DNA of 64,000 bases from Paraburkholderia bannensis NBRC 103871 (GTDB lineage: Bacteria; Pseudomonadota; Gammaproteobacteria; Burkholderiales; Burkholderiaceae), in assembly GCF_000685015.1 (NCBI RefSeq), contig NZ_BAYA01000005.1:186001-250000 (forward strand). The letters are read 5' to 3'. The translations under genes were made by a program, and so were the position numbers. This document shows, in pieces, positions 9,000-17,983 of the stretch. The notes beneath the pieces are model-generated. The model was not told the DNA's origin. It ran no database searches and was given only the letters and a program-made list of their open reading frames with translations. Each line of letters starts with the position of its first letter. The first letter of the stretch is position 1.

Positions 9000-11369
9000 A
9001 TGCGCCGGACGGATCGTCCGTCGCCGGCCCAACTCGTCCCGAGAGAACTGCACTTGATCTCCTGCACGCATCGCGCGCCGCGCGCACTCATGCTTTCTGC
9101 CGCCTGTTTCGGCGTACTAATCAATGTTCCGGCCCTTGCCGCCGACGCCAATGCCGACGGCTTCGCCCAGCTCAACCGCAGCGTGCCCGTCACGCGCGTC
9201 GTGACGCTGCGCGAACTCGGCCTGCTCAGCGCAGTGACGCTGACCGCGCCCGATACCCGCCGCGAGTTTTTCCTGCCCGTTCCCGCCGATGTGCCGATCA
9301 GCGACGCCACGCTGCAATTCGACGGCGGCTACGTGCGCGGCGACGGCGGCCGCACGACCATGCTGCTGTCGCTAGACGGATCGCCGGTGGCGTCGCGCGC
9401 GCTCGACAAGTCCGAGGGCGGCGTGAGCGTGAACCTGGGCGTCGACGGCGCGGCGCGCTCCGTGGGTTTCGTGCGGCTGGGCCTGGGCTACGCTTCGGTC
9501 ATCAATGACAACGTCTGCACCGACCAGACCGCGATTGGCAACGTGCTGCGCGTCGATCCCTCCACGCGCCTGAGTTACCGCTTCGACCCTGCCGATGTGC
9601 GCGACCTGCGCACCGCGTGGAGCGCGCTGCCCTACGCACCGGTGCTCACGGTCGCGGGCGCGCAACTGGATGCGGCCTCGCTCGACACGGCCTGGCGCAC
9701 CGACGCCCTGCTCCAGCGCGACGGCAAGCGGCCCACGATGCAGGCCGTGCCCGCCGTGGGTCAACCCGCCGACCTGCGCGGCCTGGACGTGACGTCCGTG
9801 CCTGCACCGCTGCGCGCGATCCCCGCCTTCGATGCGCTCGCAACGGCCGCGAGCGCCCCCGACGCAAGCCAGCACGTCATCGCCAGCGAGGCCGAACTGG
9901 GCGCGCTGCTCGCGCTCGCGCCGCGCAACGCCTTCAGCCCCGACGTGCTGCTTGCGGACGCCGCCTTGCGCACGCGCTTCAATGCAGCGCTTGACGCCTT
10001 GCGCGCGCAGGTCGCGGCGAGCGCACCCGGCGAGTTGCCCGGCTTCGACGCATGGCGCGCGAACACTGCGGCGCAGATCGTCGCGCCGCTGGCCGCCGGC
10101 GAAGCCCGCGTGGCCCACTATGGCGGGCGCGCCGTGATCGTCGTGGGCGACAACGCGGGCGCGAGCGTGCTCGCACATAGCTGGCGCCCCATCGACGTCG
10201 CGCAGCGCGTGGTGGTGCATCACATCGATCCGGGCGCTCGCCTGCACGGCGACAGCATCCTGCTGTCCGACCTTGGCGGCGAACCGCGCAGCGTCGACGT
10301 CCATTCGATCGACTCGTGGGAAGCGAGCTTCGACCTGGCCGCCGCGTCCGGCGAAAAGAAACTGCCCGATGAAGTCGTGCTCGATCTCGCGGCCTCGCCC
10401 ACGCTCTCAAACGGCGCGGCCACCGCCACGGTCTATTTCAACGACGTGATGATCGGCGCGAAGCTGCTCGACGTGGACGGCCACCGCGAACGCCTGCGTT
10501 TGAAGATCCCGCGCTATGCGCTTGCGCGCACCAACGACCTGCGCGTGACGTTCCGCCGACAACCCGATGCGGGCTGCCAGGCGCGCCAGGCCTATCCCGT
10601 CGCCGTGCTGCCCAGCAGCTATCTGAAGCTCGCGGACGGCACGCCCGGTGCGGACTTCGTCGGCATGGCCGCACGTTATGCGTCGTCGGCGACCGTGATC
10701 GTCCCGCAGGCGTACCTGGACGACGCGCTGCATAGCGTGCCGCGCCTCGCCGTGCTCACCGGCGCAGCCGGTGTCGCGCCCTTGCCCGCGCGTTTTGAGG
10801 TGATCGGCAAGGGGCAGTCCGCACATCCGTCGGGGCCGTTCCTCGCCACCGACGTCGCGCTCGCCGACGAGAGCGATCCCGTCGCGTTCTCGCCCGACCG
10901 TCTGCAACTGAGCTCCAGCAAGGGCGACAAGCTGATCGACGTCTCCGGCCTCTCGCGCCTCGCGGTGCTGAGCGTGGGCACATCGGGCGACGCGCACGGC
11001 ATCGTCTATCGCTCGACGGGCGCCGCGCCCGTGCTGACCGACAAGCTCCAGCTCTCGCGCGGCAACATCGCCGTGGTGGACGCGACGGGCGTGCTCAAGC
11101 GCTTCGACACCGTGAATCCCGATGATCTCACCGCCACCGGCGCGGACAGCACCGCATGGGTCACGCACCATTGGGCGCGCTGGGGCATTCCGTTCGTGCT
11201 GATGTTGCTGCTGCTCGCGTTGATCATCATTGCGCAGATCGCCCGCAAGCGCCGCACCGCGCAGACGAGCGAAGAACGCCGCGCCGCCGCGCAACAGCCG
11301 CCCGCCAGCGCGAATGGCAATGGCAGTAACAACGGCAGCAAGGACGCCCCGCCGCGAGACAAGCCATGA
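9000..11369 (+). CDS. BcsB-like periplasmic polysaccharide-export subunit
   Basis: 789 aa resembling BcsB, the membrane-anchored periplasmic partner of cellulose synthase. A signal peptide ends near ALAADA (residue about 48), followed by long beta-rich carbohydrate-binding and ferredoxin-like regions. One C-terminal membrane helix (about 742-764, FVLMLLLLALIIIAQI) and a basic, Asn/Gly-rich cytoplasmic tail follow. It is the first of three genes joined by 4-nt overlaps, before an NfrB-like glycosyltransferase rather than BcsA, so it should guide an NfrB-made glycan and not cellulose. ATG 9000 lacks a clear ribosome site; TTG 9054, with GAGAG upstream, may be the true start. Confidence 0.87.
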   Translation: MRRTDRPSPAQLVPRELHLISCTHRAPRALMLSAACFGVLINVPALAADANADGFAQLNRSVPVTRVVTLRELGLLSAVTLTAPDTRREFFLPVPADVPISDATLQFDGGYVRGDGGRTTMLLSLDGSPVASRALDKSEGGVSVNLGVDGAARSVGFVRLGLGYASVINDNVCTDQTAIGNVLRVDPSTRLSYRFDPADVRDLRTAWSALPYAPVLTVAGAQLDAASLDTAWRTDALLQRDGKRPTMQAVPAVGQPADLRGLDVTSVPAPLRAIPAFDALATAASAPDASQHVIASEAELGALLALAPRNAFSPDVLLADAALRTRFNAALDALRAQVAASAPGELPGFDAWRANTAAQIVAPLAAGEARVAHYGGRAVIVVGDNAGASVLAHSWRPIDVAQRVVVHHIDPGARLHGDSILLSDLGGEPRSVDVHSIDSWEASFDLAAASGEKKLPDEVVLDLAASPTLSNGAATATVYFNDVMIGAKLLDVDGHRERLRLKIPRYALARTNDLRVTFRRQPDAGCQARQAYPVAVLPSSYLKLADGTPGADFVGMAARYASSATVIVPQAYLDDALHSVPRLAVLTGAAGVAPLPARFEVIGKGQSAHPSGPFLATDVALADESDPVAFSPDRLQLSSSKGDKLIDVSGLSRLAVLSVGTSGDAHGIVYRSTGAAPVLTDKLQLSRGNIAVVDATGVLKRFDTVNPDDLTATGADSTAWVTHHWARWGIPFVLMLLLLALIIIAQIARKRRTAQTSEERRAAAQQPPASANGNGSNNGSKDAPPRDKP

Positions 11370-13549
11370 TGCTCGCGACGCTCGGCTTCTATGGGCGCAT
11401 CGCCCTCGCGCAGTATTACCAGTGGCTGGAGCACGCGGCCGTGTTCATCTCGGCCATCATTTTGCTGTCGAGCCTTGACGACCTGTTCATCGACCTCTGG
11501 TACTGGATTCGCGAAACGGTGCGCCATTTCACGATCAAGCGGCAGTACAAGCCGCTTACCGTCGCACAGTTGCACCAGCGCACCGAGCAGCCGCTCGCGA
11601 TCATCGTGCCCGCCTGGCACGAGCACGACGTGATTGCCGCGATGATCGAAGACCTCGTGCGGGTGCTCGATTACCGTGCGTATCGCGTGTTCGTCGGCAC
11701 TTACCAGAACGATGCCGCGACCATCGCCGAAGTGGAGCGCATGCGCCATCGTTACAAGCACCTGCATCGCGTGGAGGTGCCGCACGACGGCCCGACCTGC
11801 AAGGCCGATTGCCTGAACTGGATCGTGCAGGCGGTGTTCCGCTACGAGTTCGAGGCGGGCACCGAATTCGCGGGCGTGGTGATGCACGACAGCGAGGACG
11901 TGCTGCATCCGCTCGAACTGAAGTTCTTCAATTACCTCCTGCCGCGCAAGGACATGATCCAGTTGCCGGTGGCGTCGCTTGAACGCGAATGGTGCGAGCT
12001 GGTGGCGGGCACCTATATGGACGAATTCGCGGAATGGCACGCGAAGGATCTGGTGGTGCGCGAGAGCCTGGTGGGCGCGGTGCCGTCGGCGGGCGTGGGC
12101 ACCTGTTTCTCGCGCCGCGCGATGCTCGCACTGATCGCCGACACCGAGGCGCAGCCCTTCAACACCGAAAGCCTCACTGAGGACTACGACATCGGCGAGC
12201 GTATCGGCAGGATGGGGCTGCAATCGATTTTCGCGCGCTTCCCGGTGCAGTTCGTCACGCATCGCACGAGCTGGTTCGGCCTTGGCCCCGAGCGCGAAGT
12301 CACCACGACCATGCCGCTGTGCGTGCGCGAGTACTTCCCCGATACGCTTCGTACCGCTTATCGTCAGCGCGCGCGCTGGACGCTGGGCATCGGCCTGCAA
12401 GGCTGGGCGCTCACGGGCTGGACGGGCTCGATCGCCAACCGCTACCTGCTGCTGCGCGACCGCAAAGGCGTGGTGACGTCGTTCGTCGGCATGGTGGGCT
12501 ACCTGCTGGTGATCCAGTTCATGCTGTTCGCGCTGGCGTCGCTGCTGGGCCTCACGCCCGACCTGTTCCCCTCGCCGTTCATCGATTCGCCGTGGATGAA
12601 CACGCTGCTCACCGCGAACTTCATCGCGCTGTTGCTGCGCGTCGTGCAGCGCGTGATCTTCACGACGCGCCTGTATGGCTGGGAGCATGGCGTGCTGGCC
12701 GTGCCGCGCCTCGTCATCAGCAACTTCATCAATTTTCTGGCGGCGCTGCGCGCGTGGAGGCTGTTCCTGATCCACCTGGTCACGGGCAAGCGCCTCACGT
12801 GGGACAAGACGATGCACGACTTCCCGAGTGCGGGCGGCTTGCGCAACACGCGCCAGACGCTCGGCGAATTGCTGGTGTCGTGGCAGGCCATCGACCCGGC
12901 GACGCTCGAACGCGCGCTGCACGAAGAACACGCGCGCGAAGCGCCGCTTGGGCGCGTGCTGATGGCCAACGGCTGGCTCGACGAAGAAACGCTCGCCGAA
13001 GCCGTGGCGTTCCAGACCGACTTGCCGCGCGGCAACTTCGTGCCCGCGAAGCTCGACGACCCCGACAACCAGGTGCCCATCGACGTGCTCGTGCGCCTGC
13101 GCACGCTGCCACAGGGACTCGACGAGAACGGCCATGCCGTGTTCGTCGCGGCCAGCCTGCTATCGGACGCCGCCATCGACGACCTGCATGCGCTCACGCA
13201 GCGCACGGTGTCGCTGCATATCGTGCGCGAAAGCGAAGTGACGGCGGGCCTGCGCATCCTGCGCCGCGCGGAAGAACCCTTGCTCACCGGCGCGCACGGC
13301 GAAGTCGCCGTGATGTCGCCCGCCGACCTGGGCGCGACGCGCGGCGTGCCGCTGCTGGGCGACCTGCTGATCGAAATGGGCCTTGTTTCAAGGGCTAGAT
13401 TCGACGCTGCGTTGCAGGACTATCGCCCCGAGCGCGACGGCCGCATCGGCGACTTCATGGTGGCGCGCCACATCATCTCGCGCGAGGCACTGCAAAGCGC
13501 CATTGCCGCACAACAGCAACTGCGCGACGCGCAAACGGGAGGCCGATGA
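11366..13549 (+). CDS. nfrB: NfrB-like family 2 glycosyltransferase with C-terminal MshEN (c-di-GMP-type) repeats
   Basis: 727 aa inner-membrane processive-type glycosyltransferase. Helices near residues 20-45 precede a GT2 domain with an acidic DSED motif (MHDSEDVLHP), TED (SLTEDYDIG) and QRxRW-like RQRARWTLG, followed by further membrane helices at about 375-440. From residue about 498 an MshEN domain begins: LGELLVSWQAIDPATLERAL, then PLGRVLMANGWLDEETLAEA. A second motif pair occurs at about 662-717 (LLGDLLIEMGLVS and RIGDFMVARHIIS). MshEN domains bind c-di-GMP, and E. coli NfrB is known as a c-di-GMP-activated enzyme making the phage N4 receptor glycan. ATGA overlaps join it to both neighbours. 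Confidence 0.88.
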   Translation: MMLATLGFYGRIALAQYYQWLEHAAVFISAIILLSSLDDLFIDLWYWIRETVRHFTIKRQYKPLTVAQLHQRTEQPLAIIVPAWHEHDVIAAMIEDLVRVLDYRAYRVFVGTYQNDAATIAEVERMRHRYKHLHRVEVPHDGPTCKADCLNWIVQAVFRYEFEAGTEFAGVVMHDSEDVLHPLELKFFNYLLPRKDMIQLPVASLEREWCELVAGTYMDEFAEWHAKDLVVRESLVGAVPSAGVGTCFSRRAMLALIADTEAQPFNTESLTEDYDIGERIGRMGLQSIFARFPVQFVTHRTSWFGLGPEREVTTTMPLCVREYFPDTLRTAYRQRARWTLGIGLQGWALTGWTGSIANRYLLLRDRKGVVTSFVGMVGYLLVIQFMLFALASLLGLTPDLFPSPFIDSPWMNTLLTANFIALLLRVVQRVIFTTRLYGWEHGVLAVPRLVISNFINFLAALRAWRLFLIHLVTGKRLTWDKTMHDFPSAGGLRNTRQTLGELLVSWQAIDPATLERALHEEHAREAPLGRVLMANGWLDEETLAEAVAFQTDLPRGNFVPAKLDDPDNQVPIDVLVRLRTLPQGLDENGHAVFVAASLLSDAAIDDLHALTQRTVSLHIVRESEVTAGLRILRRAEEPLLTGAHGEVAVMSPADLGATRGVPLLGDLLIEMGLVSRARFDAALQDYRPERDGRIGDFMVARHIISREALQSAIAAQQQLRDAQTGGR

Positions 13550-16035
13550 CGCGCGCCGTACTCAACAACACCATTTCACACCGCGCGCCGCGTGCAGCCG
13601 CCGCCGCGTGGCTGCTGGCTGCGCTCACCGTGCTCCATGCGCCTCAAGCTCATGCCGATCAGGTGCTGCCGCTTGAACTATCAGGCGCGGCGTACCGTGT
13701 CGCGCACGACGCCTATGCGGCTTACGGCGAGCATCGCTACGACGAGAGCGCGACGCTTGCTAGCGAGGCGATCCGCCAGCGGCCCGATGTGGCCGACCTG
13801 CGCGTGCTGCGCGCCAATGCGCTGGCGGCGGGCGGGCATCCGAAAGAAGCCGAACAAACCTTGAGCGATGCGATTCGCGAACTTGGGCCAATTGAGGTGC
13901 TGGTCGCGCGGCGCGCGCAGATTGCGGCTGCGGGGGCGGGCGGCGCAAGCGACTTGCCCGGCCATGCAGGCGTGGAGGCACGCGCGGCCTATAGCGCGTA
14001 CGCACACAAGGACTATGACGGCGCCATCGACCATGCCCGGCAAGCGATTGCGCTGGCGCCCAATGTCGAGCGGCTGCGCTACCTGCTGATCGACGCGCTT
14101 GCCGCAGCCGGTCACGACGATGAAGCATGGGTGGCCGTGCAGGACGCAACGGCACAAACCGGCGACACAACGGAGCTACGCACGCGCCGCACGTTCATCG
14201 GCGCAAAGCTCGCACCGCAGGCGTCGATCGCCGCTTATGACGCGCGTGAGCGCGGCGACCTGGAGACGGCGCAAAAGCTCGCGCAACAGGCGGTGGCTTA
14301 TGCGCCGGATCGCGCCGCATTGCGGATGCAGCTGCTCGACGTGCTGTTTGCGCGCGGCGACATGGCGGGTGCGCAAGCCGCCGCCAGCGCGGCCATCGAA
14401 GCAGACCGCACGAATCCGCTCGCCTGGACGCTGCGCGGCTATGCACGCGCGGCGCAGCATGAAAACGGCGCTGACGATGACTTCTCGCATGCCATCGCGC
14501 TGTCGTCGAATGATTCGGATAACCAGGCAATGGCAAACGCAAGCGACGACGCGAAGCGAGCCTTACGCGACGCCCGCACCGCGCGTGCGATCATCGCCGA
14601 CGTGCGGCTCGCGCAGCATCGCCCGCAGCAGGCGCTGGATGTGCTCGCGCCGCTGGGCGTGGCCCACGACGACACTGACGCCGTCATCGACCTGCGCCGC
14701 CAGCGCGCGCATCGCATGCTGGCCGCCCGTGATGCAGGCCACATGGCGGACATCGATCCGCTGGCGCGCCCGATCTTCGACTGTCACGACGACCGCTTTG
14801 GTGCATCGTGCGATCTCTACGCCGCCGATCCCGCCTTCGCGGACGTGCGCACCGCGCGCGAAGCCACGGCGCGCGGCGATCATGCCGCTGCCGTCACCGC
14901 CATGCGTTCCGCGGTGGCCGCCGCGCCCGACGACCCGCAGCACCGGCTGGAACTGATCGACGCACTCGTCGCGAACGGAGACGACCATGCGGCGCGTGCC
15001 GCCGCACGCGATGCGCTCGCAAGCGGCGCGATCGACGGCATGGATCCGCTGCAGGTCGCATACCTCGCGCAGCGTGCAGGCGACACGCAACGCGCCTACA
15101 CGGCGTTTGCCCAGGCCGACGCCCAGGGCGCGCTGCCGCCCTCCGCCACCGGCGACGCGGGCTACGCCGCCTTGCAGACGCACCACAACGCGCAAGGGGC
15201 GAAGTGGCTCGAACGCGCCATCGACCACGGCACGCAAGCCACGGACGACGCAACGCCGATGACCCCGCAGGCGCTCGCCGACGCCCGCAGCGCCCACGCC
15301 GACGCCACCCGCAACTGGGGCTTCAACGCCTCGCTCAACTATCGCGGCGGCGGCATCCAGAACGGCCTCGTCACCAACCCGACACCCGGCATCGCCAACA
15401 ACTGGCAAGCGGGCACCGAAGCCTACTGGCGTCCTTTCGGCAGCCTGGGCGAACGCGCCTTCGAACTTTACGCGCGCGGCTACGAGAACTTCGGCGTGAA
15501 GGGCGATTCGCCTTCGGGCGTGCAGACCTTGCAGGCGGCGCTGGGCGCGCGCGTGAAGCCGTTCACCTCGACCAACGCGATCTTCGCCTTCGAGCGCATC
15601 CTGCCGATCGGCTCCAGCGTGCGCGGCGACTGGCTCGCGCGCGCGGCGTGGTCGGATGGCTTCGGCACGACCTTGCGACAGGACGTGCCGAGCTGGTGGA
15701 CGGGCGTGGCGTATGGCGAAGTCGGTCACTACATCGAGCATCCATCGACCTACGCGACCGCCAATGTGCGGCTGGGCCGCACGTTCCGGCTCGATGCGAT
15801 CGATCCGCGCCTGACGATCTTCCCGCATCTGGTAGCGGGCGCGGACTACGATTCGGCAATCGACCATAGTGTGCCGGTCGGTATCGGCGCGGGCGTCGCG
15901 GCGCGTTTCTGGTTCCGTGGCGGCCCGTATGACGCGCCGCGCTCGTTCGTCGATGTATCGGTGCAGTATCGCGTGCGCGTGGCTGGCGACGATCGCGCAA
16001 AGGGCGTGTTTTTTGGCGCGACGTTCTCGTATTGA
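13546..16035 (+). CDS. nfrA: NfrA-like outer-membrane protein with TPR periplasmic region and C-terminal beta-barrel
   Basis: 829 aa, shorter than the roughly 990 aa of E. coli NfrA. The signal peptide is about residues 1-30 (AAAAWLLAALTVLHAPQAHA). The middle 500 residues are Ala-rich helical hairpins with TPR character (repeated AxxAxxxAP patterns). The last 270 residues alternate in beta-strand style and end in FFGATFSY, a terminal aromatic suited to outer-membrane insertion. NfrA in E. coli exports or displays the NfrB-made glycan and serves as phage N4 receptor. The start overlaps nfrB by 4 nt and has GGGAGG upstream. Reassortment of TPR number would explain the length difference (inference). 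Confidence 0.85.
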   Translation: MTRAVLNNTISHRAPRAAAAAWLLAALTVLHAPQAHADQVLPLELSGAAYRVAHDAYAAYGEHRYDESATLASEAIRQRPDVADLRVLRANALAAGGHPKEAEQTLSDAIRELGPIEVLVARRAQIAAAGAGGASDLPGHAGVEARAAYSAYAHKDYDGAIDHARQAIALAPNVERLRYLLIDALAAAGHDDEAWVAVQDATAQTGDTTELRTRRTFIGAKLAPQASIAAYDARERGDLETAQKLAQQAVAYAPDRAALRMQLLDVLFARGDMAGAQAAASAAIEADRTNPLAWTLRGYARAAQHENGADDDFSHAIALSSNDSDNQAMANASDDAKRALRDARTARAIIADVRLAQHRPQQALDVLAPLGVAHDDTDAVIDLRRQRAHRMLAARDAGHMADIDPLARPIFDCHDDRFGASCDLYAADPAFADVRTAREATARGDHAAAVTAMRSAVAAAPDDPQHRLELIDALVANGDDHAARAAARDALASGAIDGMDPLQVAYLAQRAGDTQRAYTAFAQADAQGALPPSATGDAGYAALQTHHNAQGAKWLERAIDHGTQATDDATPMTPQALADARSAHADATRNWGFNASLNYRGGGIQNGLVTNPTPGIANNWQAGTEAYWRPFGSLGERAFELYARGYENFGVKGDSPSGVQTLQAALGARVKPFTSTNAIFAFERILPIGSSVRGDWLARAAWSDGFGTTLRQDVPSWWTGVAYGEVGHYIEHPSTYATANVRLGRTFRLDAIDPRLTIFPHLVAGADYDSAIDHSVPVGIGAGVAARFWFRGGPYDAPRSFVDVSVQYRVRVAGDDRAKGVFFGATFSY

Positions 16036-16051
16036 TTACATGCGATGTAAT
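16035..16051. promoter_or_regulatory. Inverted repeat upstream of the AhpD-fold gene
   Basis: ATTACAT-GCG-ATGTAAT, perfect 7-bp arms with a 3-nt spacer, starting at the last base of the nfrA stop codon and 78 nt before the next gene. It is a good candidate operator for the XRE regulator encoded two genes downstream. Confidence 0.5.
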
Positions 16052-16128
16052 TGGCGCGCCGCGCGGGCGCGCCTACTCTTTGCCTGTCGCGCGGCCAGAC
16101 CGGCCGCGCTCCACGGCAAGGAGCCATC

Positions 16129-16686
16129 ATGTCCCGCTTTCCTCTTTACGCCCTCGACACCGCGCCGGAACAATCGAAGCCTGTTTTGCAGCAGCTTCAG
16201 CAGGCATTTGGAATCGTTCCGAACATTGCTGCAAAAATGGCTGCGTCGCCGGTGCTTATCAACGGTTTCATCGGGCTGTTCCAGCGTGTGCACACGAGCA
16301 GCCTGAGCGAAGCGCAGATTCAGGTTCTGCTGCTCACCAATGCCGTCACCAACGCGAGCGATTGGGCGGTCGCTTTTCATAGCGCGCTCGCATTGCAGCA
16401 AGGCGTCGAGCCTGCCGATGTCGATGCGATCCGCGCGGGCGGCGTGCCGCTCGGCGCGCAGGACGCGGCGCTTTCCATGCTCGCACGCGCGCTGATCGAA
16501 ACGCGTGGCCGTATCGGCGACATGGAACAGGAACGTTTTATCGCCGCGGGTTTTAGTGCCGAACAGATCCTGGAAGTCATCGCCGTGGTCGCAGCCTCGA
16601 CCATCACGAACTACACCGGCAGCGTGACGCAACCGCCACTCGAAGCGCCGTTCGAAGCGTTCGCGTGGCGTGCGGGGGCGCGCTGA
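16129..16686 (+). CDS. Carboxymuconolactone decarboxylase/AhpD-fold protein lacking the catalytic cysteines
   Basis: 185 aa all-helical AhpD-fold protein. In AhpD-type proteins a CxxCxxxH motif does redox chemistry; here the equivalent stretch reads NASDWAVAFHS, with Ser and Ala replacing both cysteines and only the His kept. Peroxidase activity is therefore unlikely and the role is unknown. The start ATG 16129 has AAGGAG 5 nt upstream. It is followed after 41 nt by an XRE regulator on the same strand, an arrangement often seen where the regulator controls the enzyme gene. Confidence 0.85.
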   Translation: MSRFPLYALDTAPEQSKPVLQQLQQAFGIVPNIAAKMAASPVLINGFIGLFQRVHTSSLSEAQIQVLLLTNAVTNASDWAVAFHSALALQQGVEPADVDAIRAGGVPLGAQDAALSMLARALIETRGRIGDMEQERFIAAGFSAEQILEVIAVVAASTITNYTGSVTQPPLEAPFEAFAWRAGAR

Positions 16687-16727
16687 CTCCGATATATTCA
16701 ATCACGGGCCTCGACAGGGAGACGCCG

Positions 16728-17549
16728 ATGAAAGACGCCGGGTTCGGTAAATTGCTGCGCTATTGGCGCGACGTGCGCGGCGTCAGTCAGCTCGACCTGT
16801 CGCTGGAGGCTGGCGTTTCGCAGCGGCAGATCAGCTTCATCGAAAGCGGCCGCAGCGTGCCCGGCCGCGACACCATCCTCACGCTCGCGCAGACACTTGA
16901 TGTGCCGCTGCGCGAGCGCAATGCGCTGTTGCTCGCGGCCGGTTATGCGCCGATGTATTCGGAAGCGCCCTGGAACGCGCAGGAAATGCAGGGCGTCATT
17001 CGTGCGCTGGAGCGCGTCGTGCGGCAGCATGAACCGTATCCGGCGATCGTGATGGATCGGCACTGGAACGTGCTGATGACCAATGCCGCCGCGCCGCGTT
17101 TCTTTGGCCATTTCATCGACATGAGCGCGCGCACCCAGCCTCGCAATATGCTGCACCTGATGTTCGACCCGCAAGGGATGCGGCCTTACGTGCACGATTG
17201 GCAGAATGTCGCGCGCAGTCTTTTGCAGCGCGTGCATCGCGAAGCCGTGGGGCATGTGATCGACGGGACGACACAATCGTTGATCGACGCGTTGCTGGAC
17301 TATCCCGATGTACCGGGGGATTGGCGCACACATCATGCTGCGGTTTCGACGGCGGCTTTGCCGGTGATTCCGTTGGGTTTCGAGTGCGATGGCGAGGTGC
17401 GGAGTTACTTTTCGATGGTCACGAGCGTGGGTACGCCGCAAAGCGTGGCCGCGCAGGAACTAAGGCTTGAATGCATGTTTCCCGCCGATGATGCGACGGA
17501 AGCCTGGCATGGGCGGGTGTTTGGCGTTTCGGCGGAGAAGGCTTTGTGA
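16728..17549 (+). CDS. XRE-family regulator with MmyB-like ligand-binding domain
   Basis: 273 aa. The N-terminal XRE helix-turn-helix (about 6-62) reads LLRYWRDVRGVSQLDLSLEAG then SQRQISFIESGRSVPGRD. Residues about 100-265 match the MmyB-like ligand-binding domain (YPAIVMDRHWNVLMTNAA), which folds like a PAS domain and binds fatty-acid-like ligands in some members. The start ATG 16728 has AGGGAGA upstream. It probably controls the preceding AhpD-fold gene and itself through the palindrome at 16035-16051. Confidence 0.9.
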   Translation: MKDAGFGKLLRYWRDVRGVSQLDLSLEAGVSQRQISFIESGRSVPGRDTILTLAQTLDVPLRERNALLLAAGYAPMYSEAPWNAQEMQGVIRALERVVRQHEPYPAIVMDRHWNVLMTNAAAPRFFGHFIDMSARTQPRNMLHLMFDPQGMRPYVHDWQNVARSLLQRVHREAVGHVIDGTTQSLIDALLDYPDVPGDWRTHHAAVSTAALPVIPLGFECDGEVRSYFSMVTSVGTPQSVAAQELRLECMFPADDATEAWHGRVFGVSAEKAL

Positions 17550-17588
17550 CGTGAGAAAATGCGTCATTCCCACTTGCACTGATCCATC

Positions 17589-17978
17589 ATGCATTCTCAA
17601 TGTCCGTTCTGCGCGATTCCGGCTGACAGGATCGTCGATCAAAACGACACAGGAGCGGTCTTACGCGACGGTTTTCCAGTTTCGCCGGGTCACACGCTGA
17701 TTGTTTCGAAGCGGCATGTGGGTTCGTTGTTCGACTTGTCCCTAACCGAACGTGAACAACTTTTTATCCTCGTCGATCGCGCAAAGCTCGCACTCGACGA
17801 GCAATTTCGCCCCGATGCCTACAACATTGGCATAAACGACGGAGCAGCAGCGGGTCAGACGGTGCCTCATTTGCACATTCATTTGATACCGCGCTATCAG
17901 GGAGATATTGAGGATCCGCGCGGCGGTGTGCGATGGATCATACCTGCGAAGGCGGACTATTGGAGCGCAAGAGATTGA
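17589..17978 (+). CDS. HIT family nucleotide hydrolase/transferase
   Basis: 129 aa. The histidine triad HLHIHLIP (His94, His96, His98) gives the nucleotidyl-enzyme chemistry. The N-terminal CPFC (Cys5, Cys8) is the zinc-binding pair seen in many bacterial Ap4A-hydrolase or AMP-lysine-type HIT proteins. Length is normal for the family. It ends 5 nt before an HNH nuclease gene, so the two are almost certainly cotranscribed. This is the first gene of a lower-GC pocket, suggesting the pair arrived together. A role linked to nucleotide signals or DNA ends is possible but unproven. Confidence 0.92.
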   Translation: MHSQCPFCAIPADRIVDQNDTGAVLRDGFPVSPGHTLIVSKRHVGSLFDLSLTEREQLFILVDRAKLALDEQFRPDAYNIGINDGAAAGQTVPHLHIHLIPRYQGDIEDPRGGVRWIIPAKADYWSARD

Positions 17979-17983
17979 GCGCC

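Noticed and set aside
11006..13135. 709-codon open frame opposite nfrB
   Set aside because: His/Arg/Ala-rich composition with no domain; nfrB on the other strand has clear GT2 and MshEN motifs.
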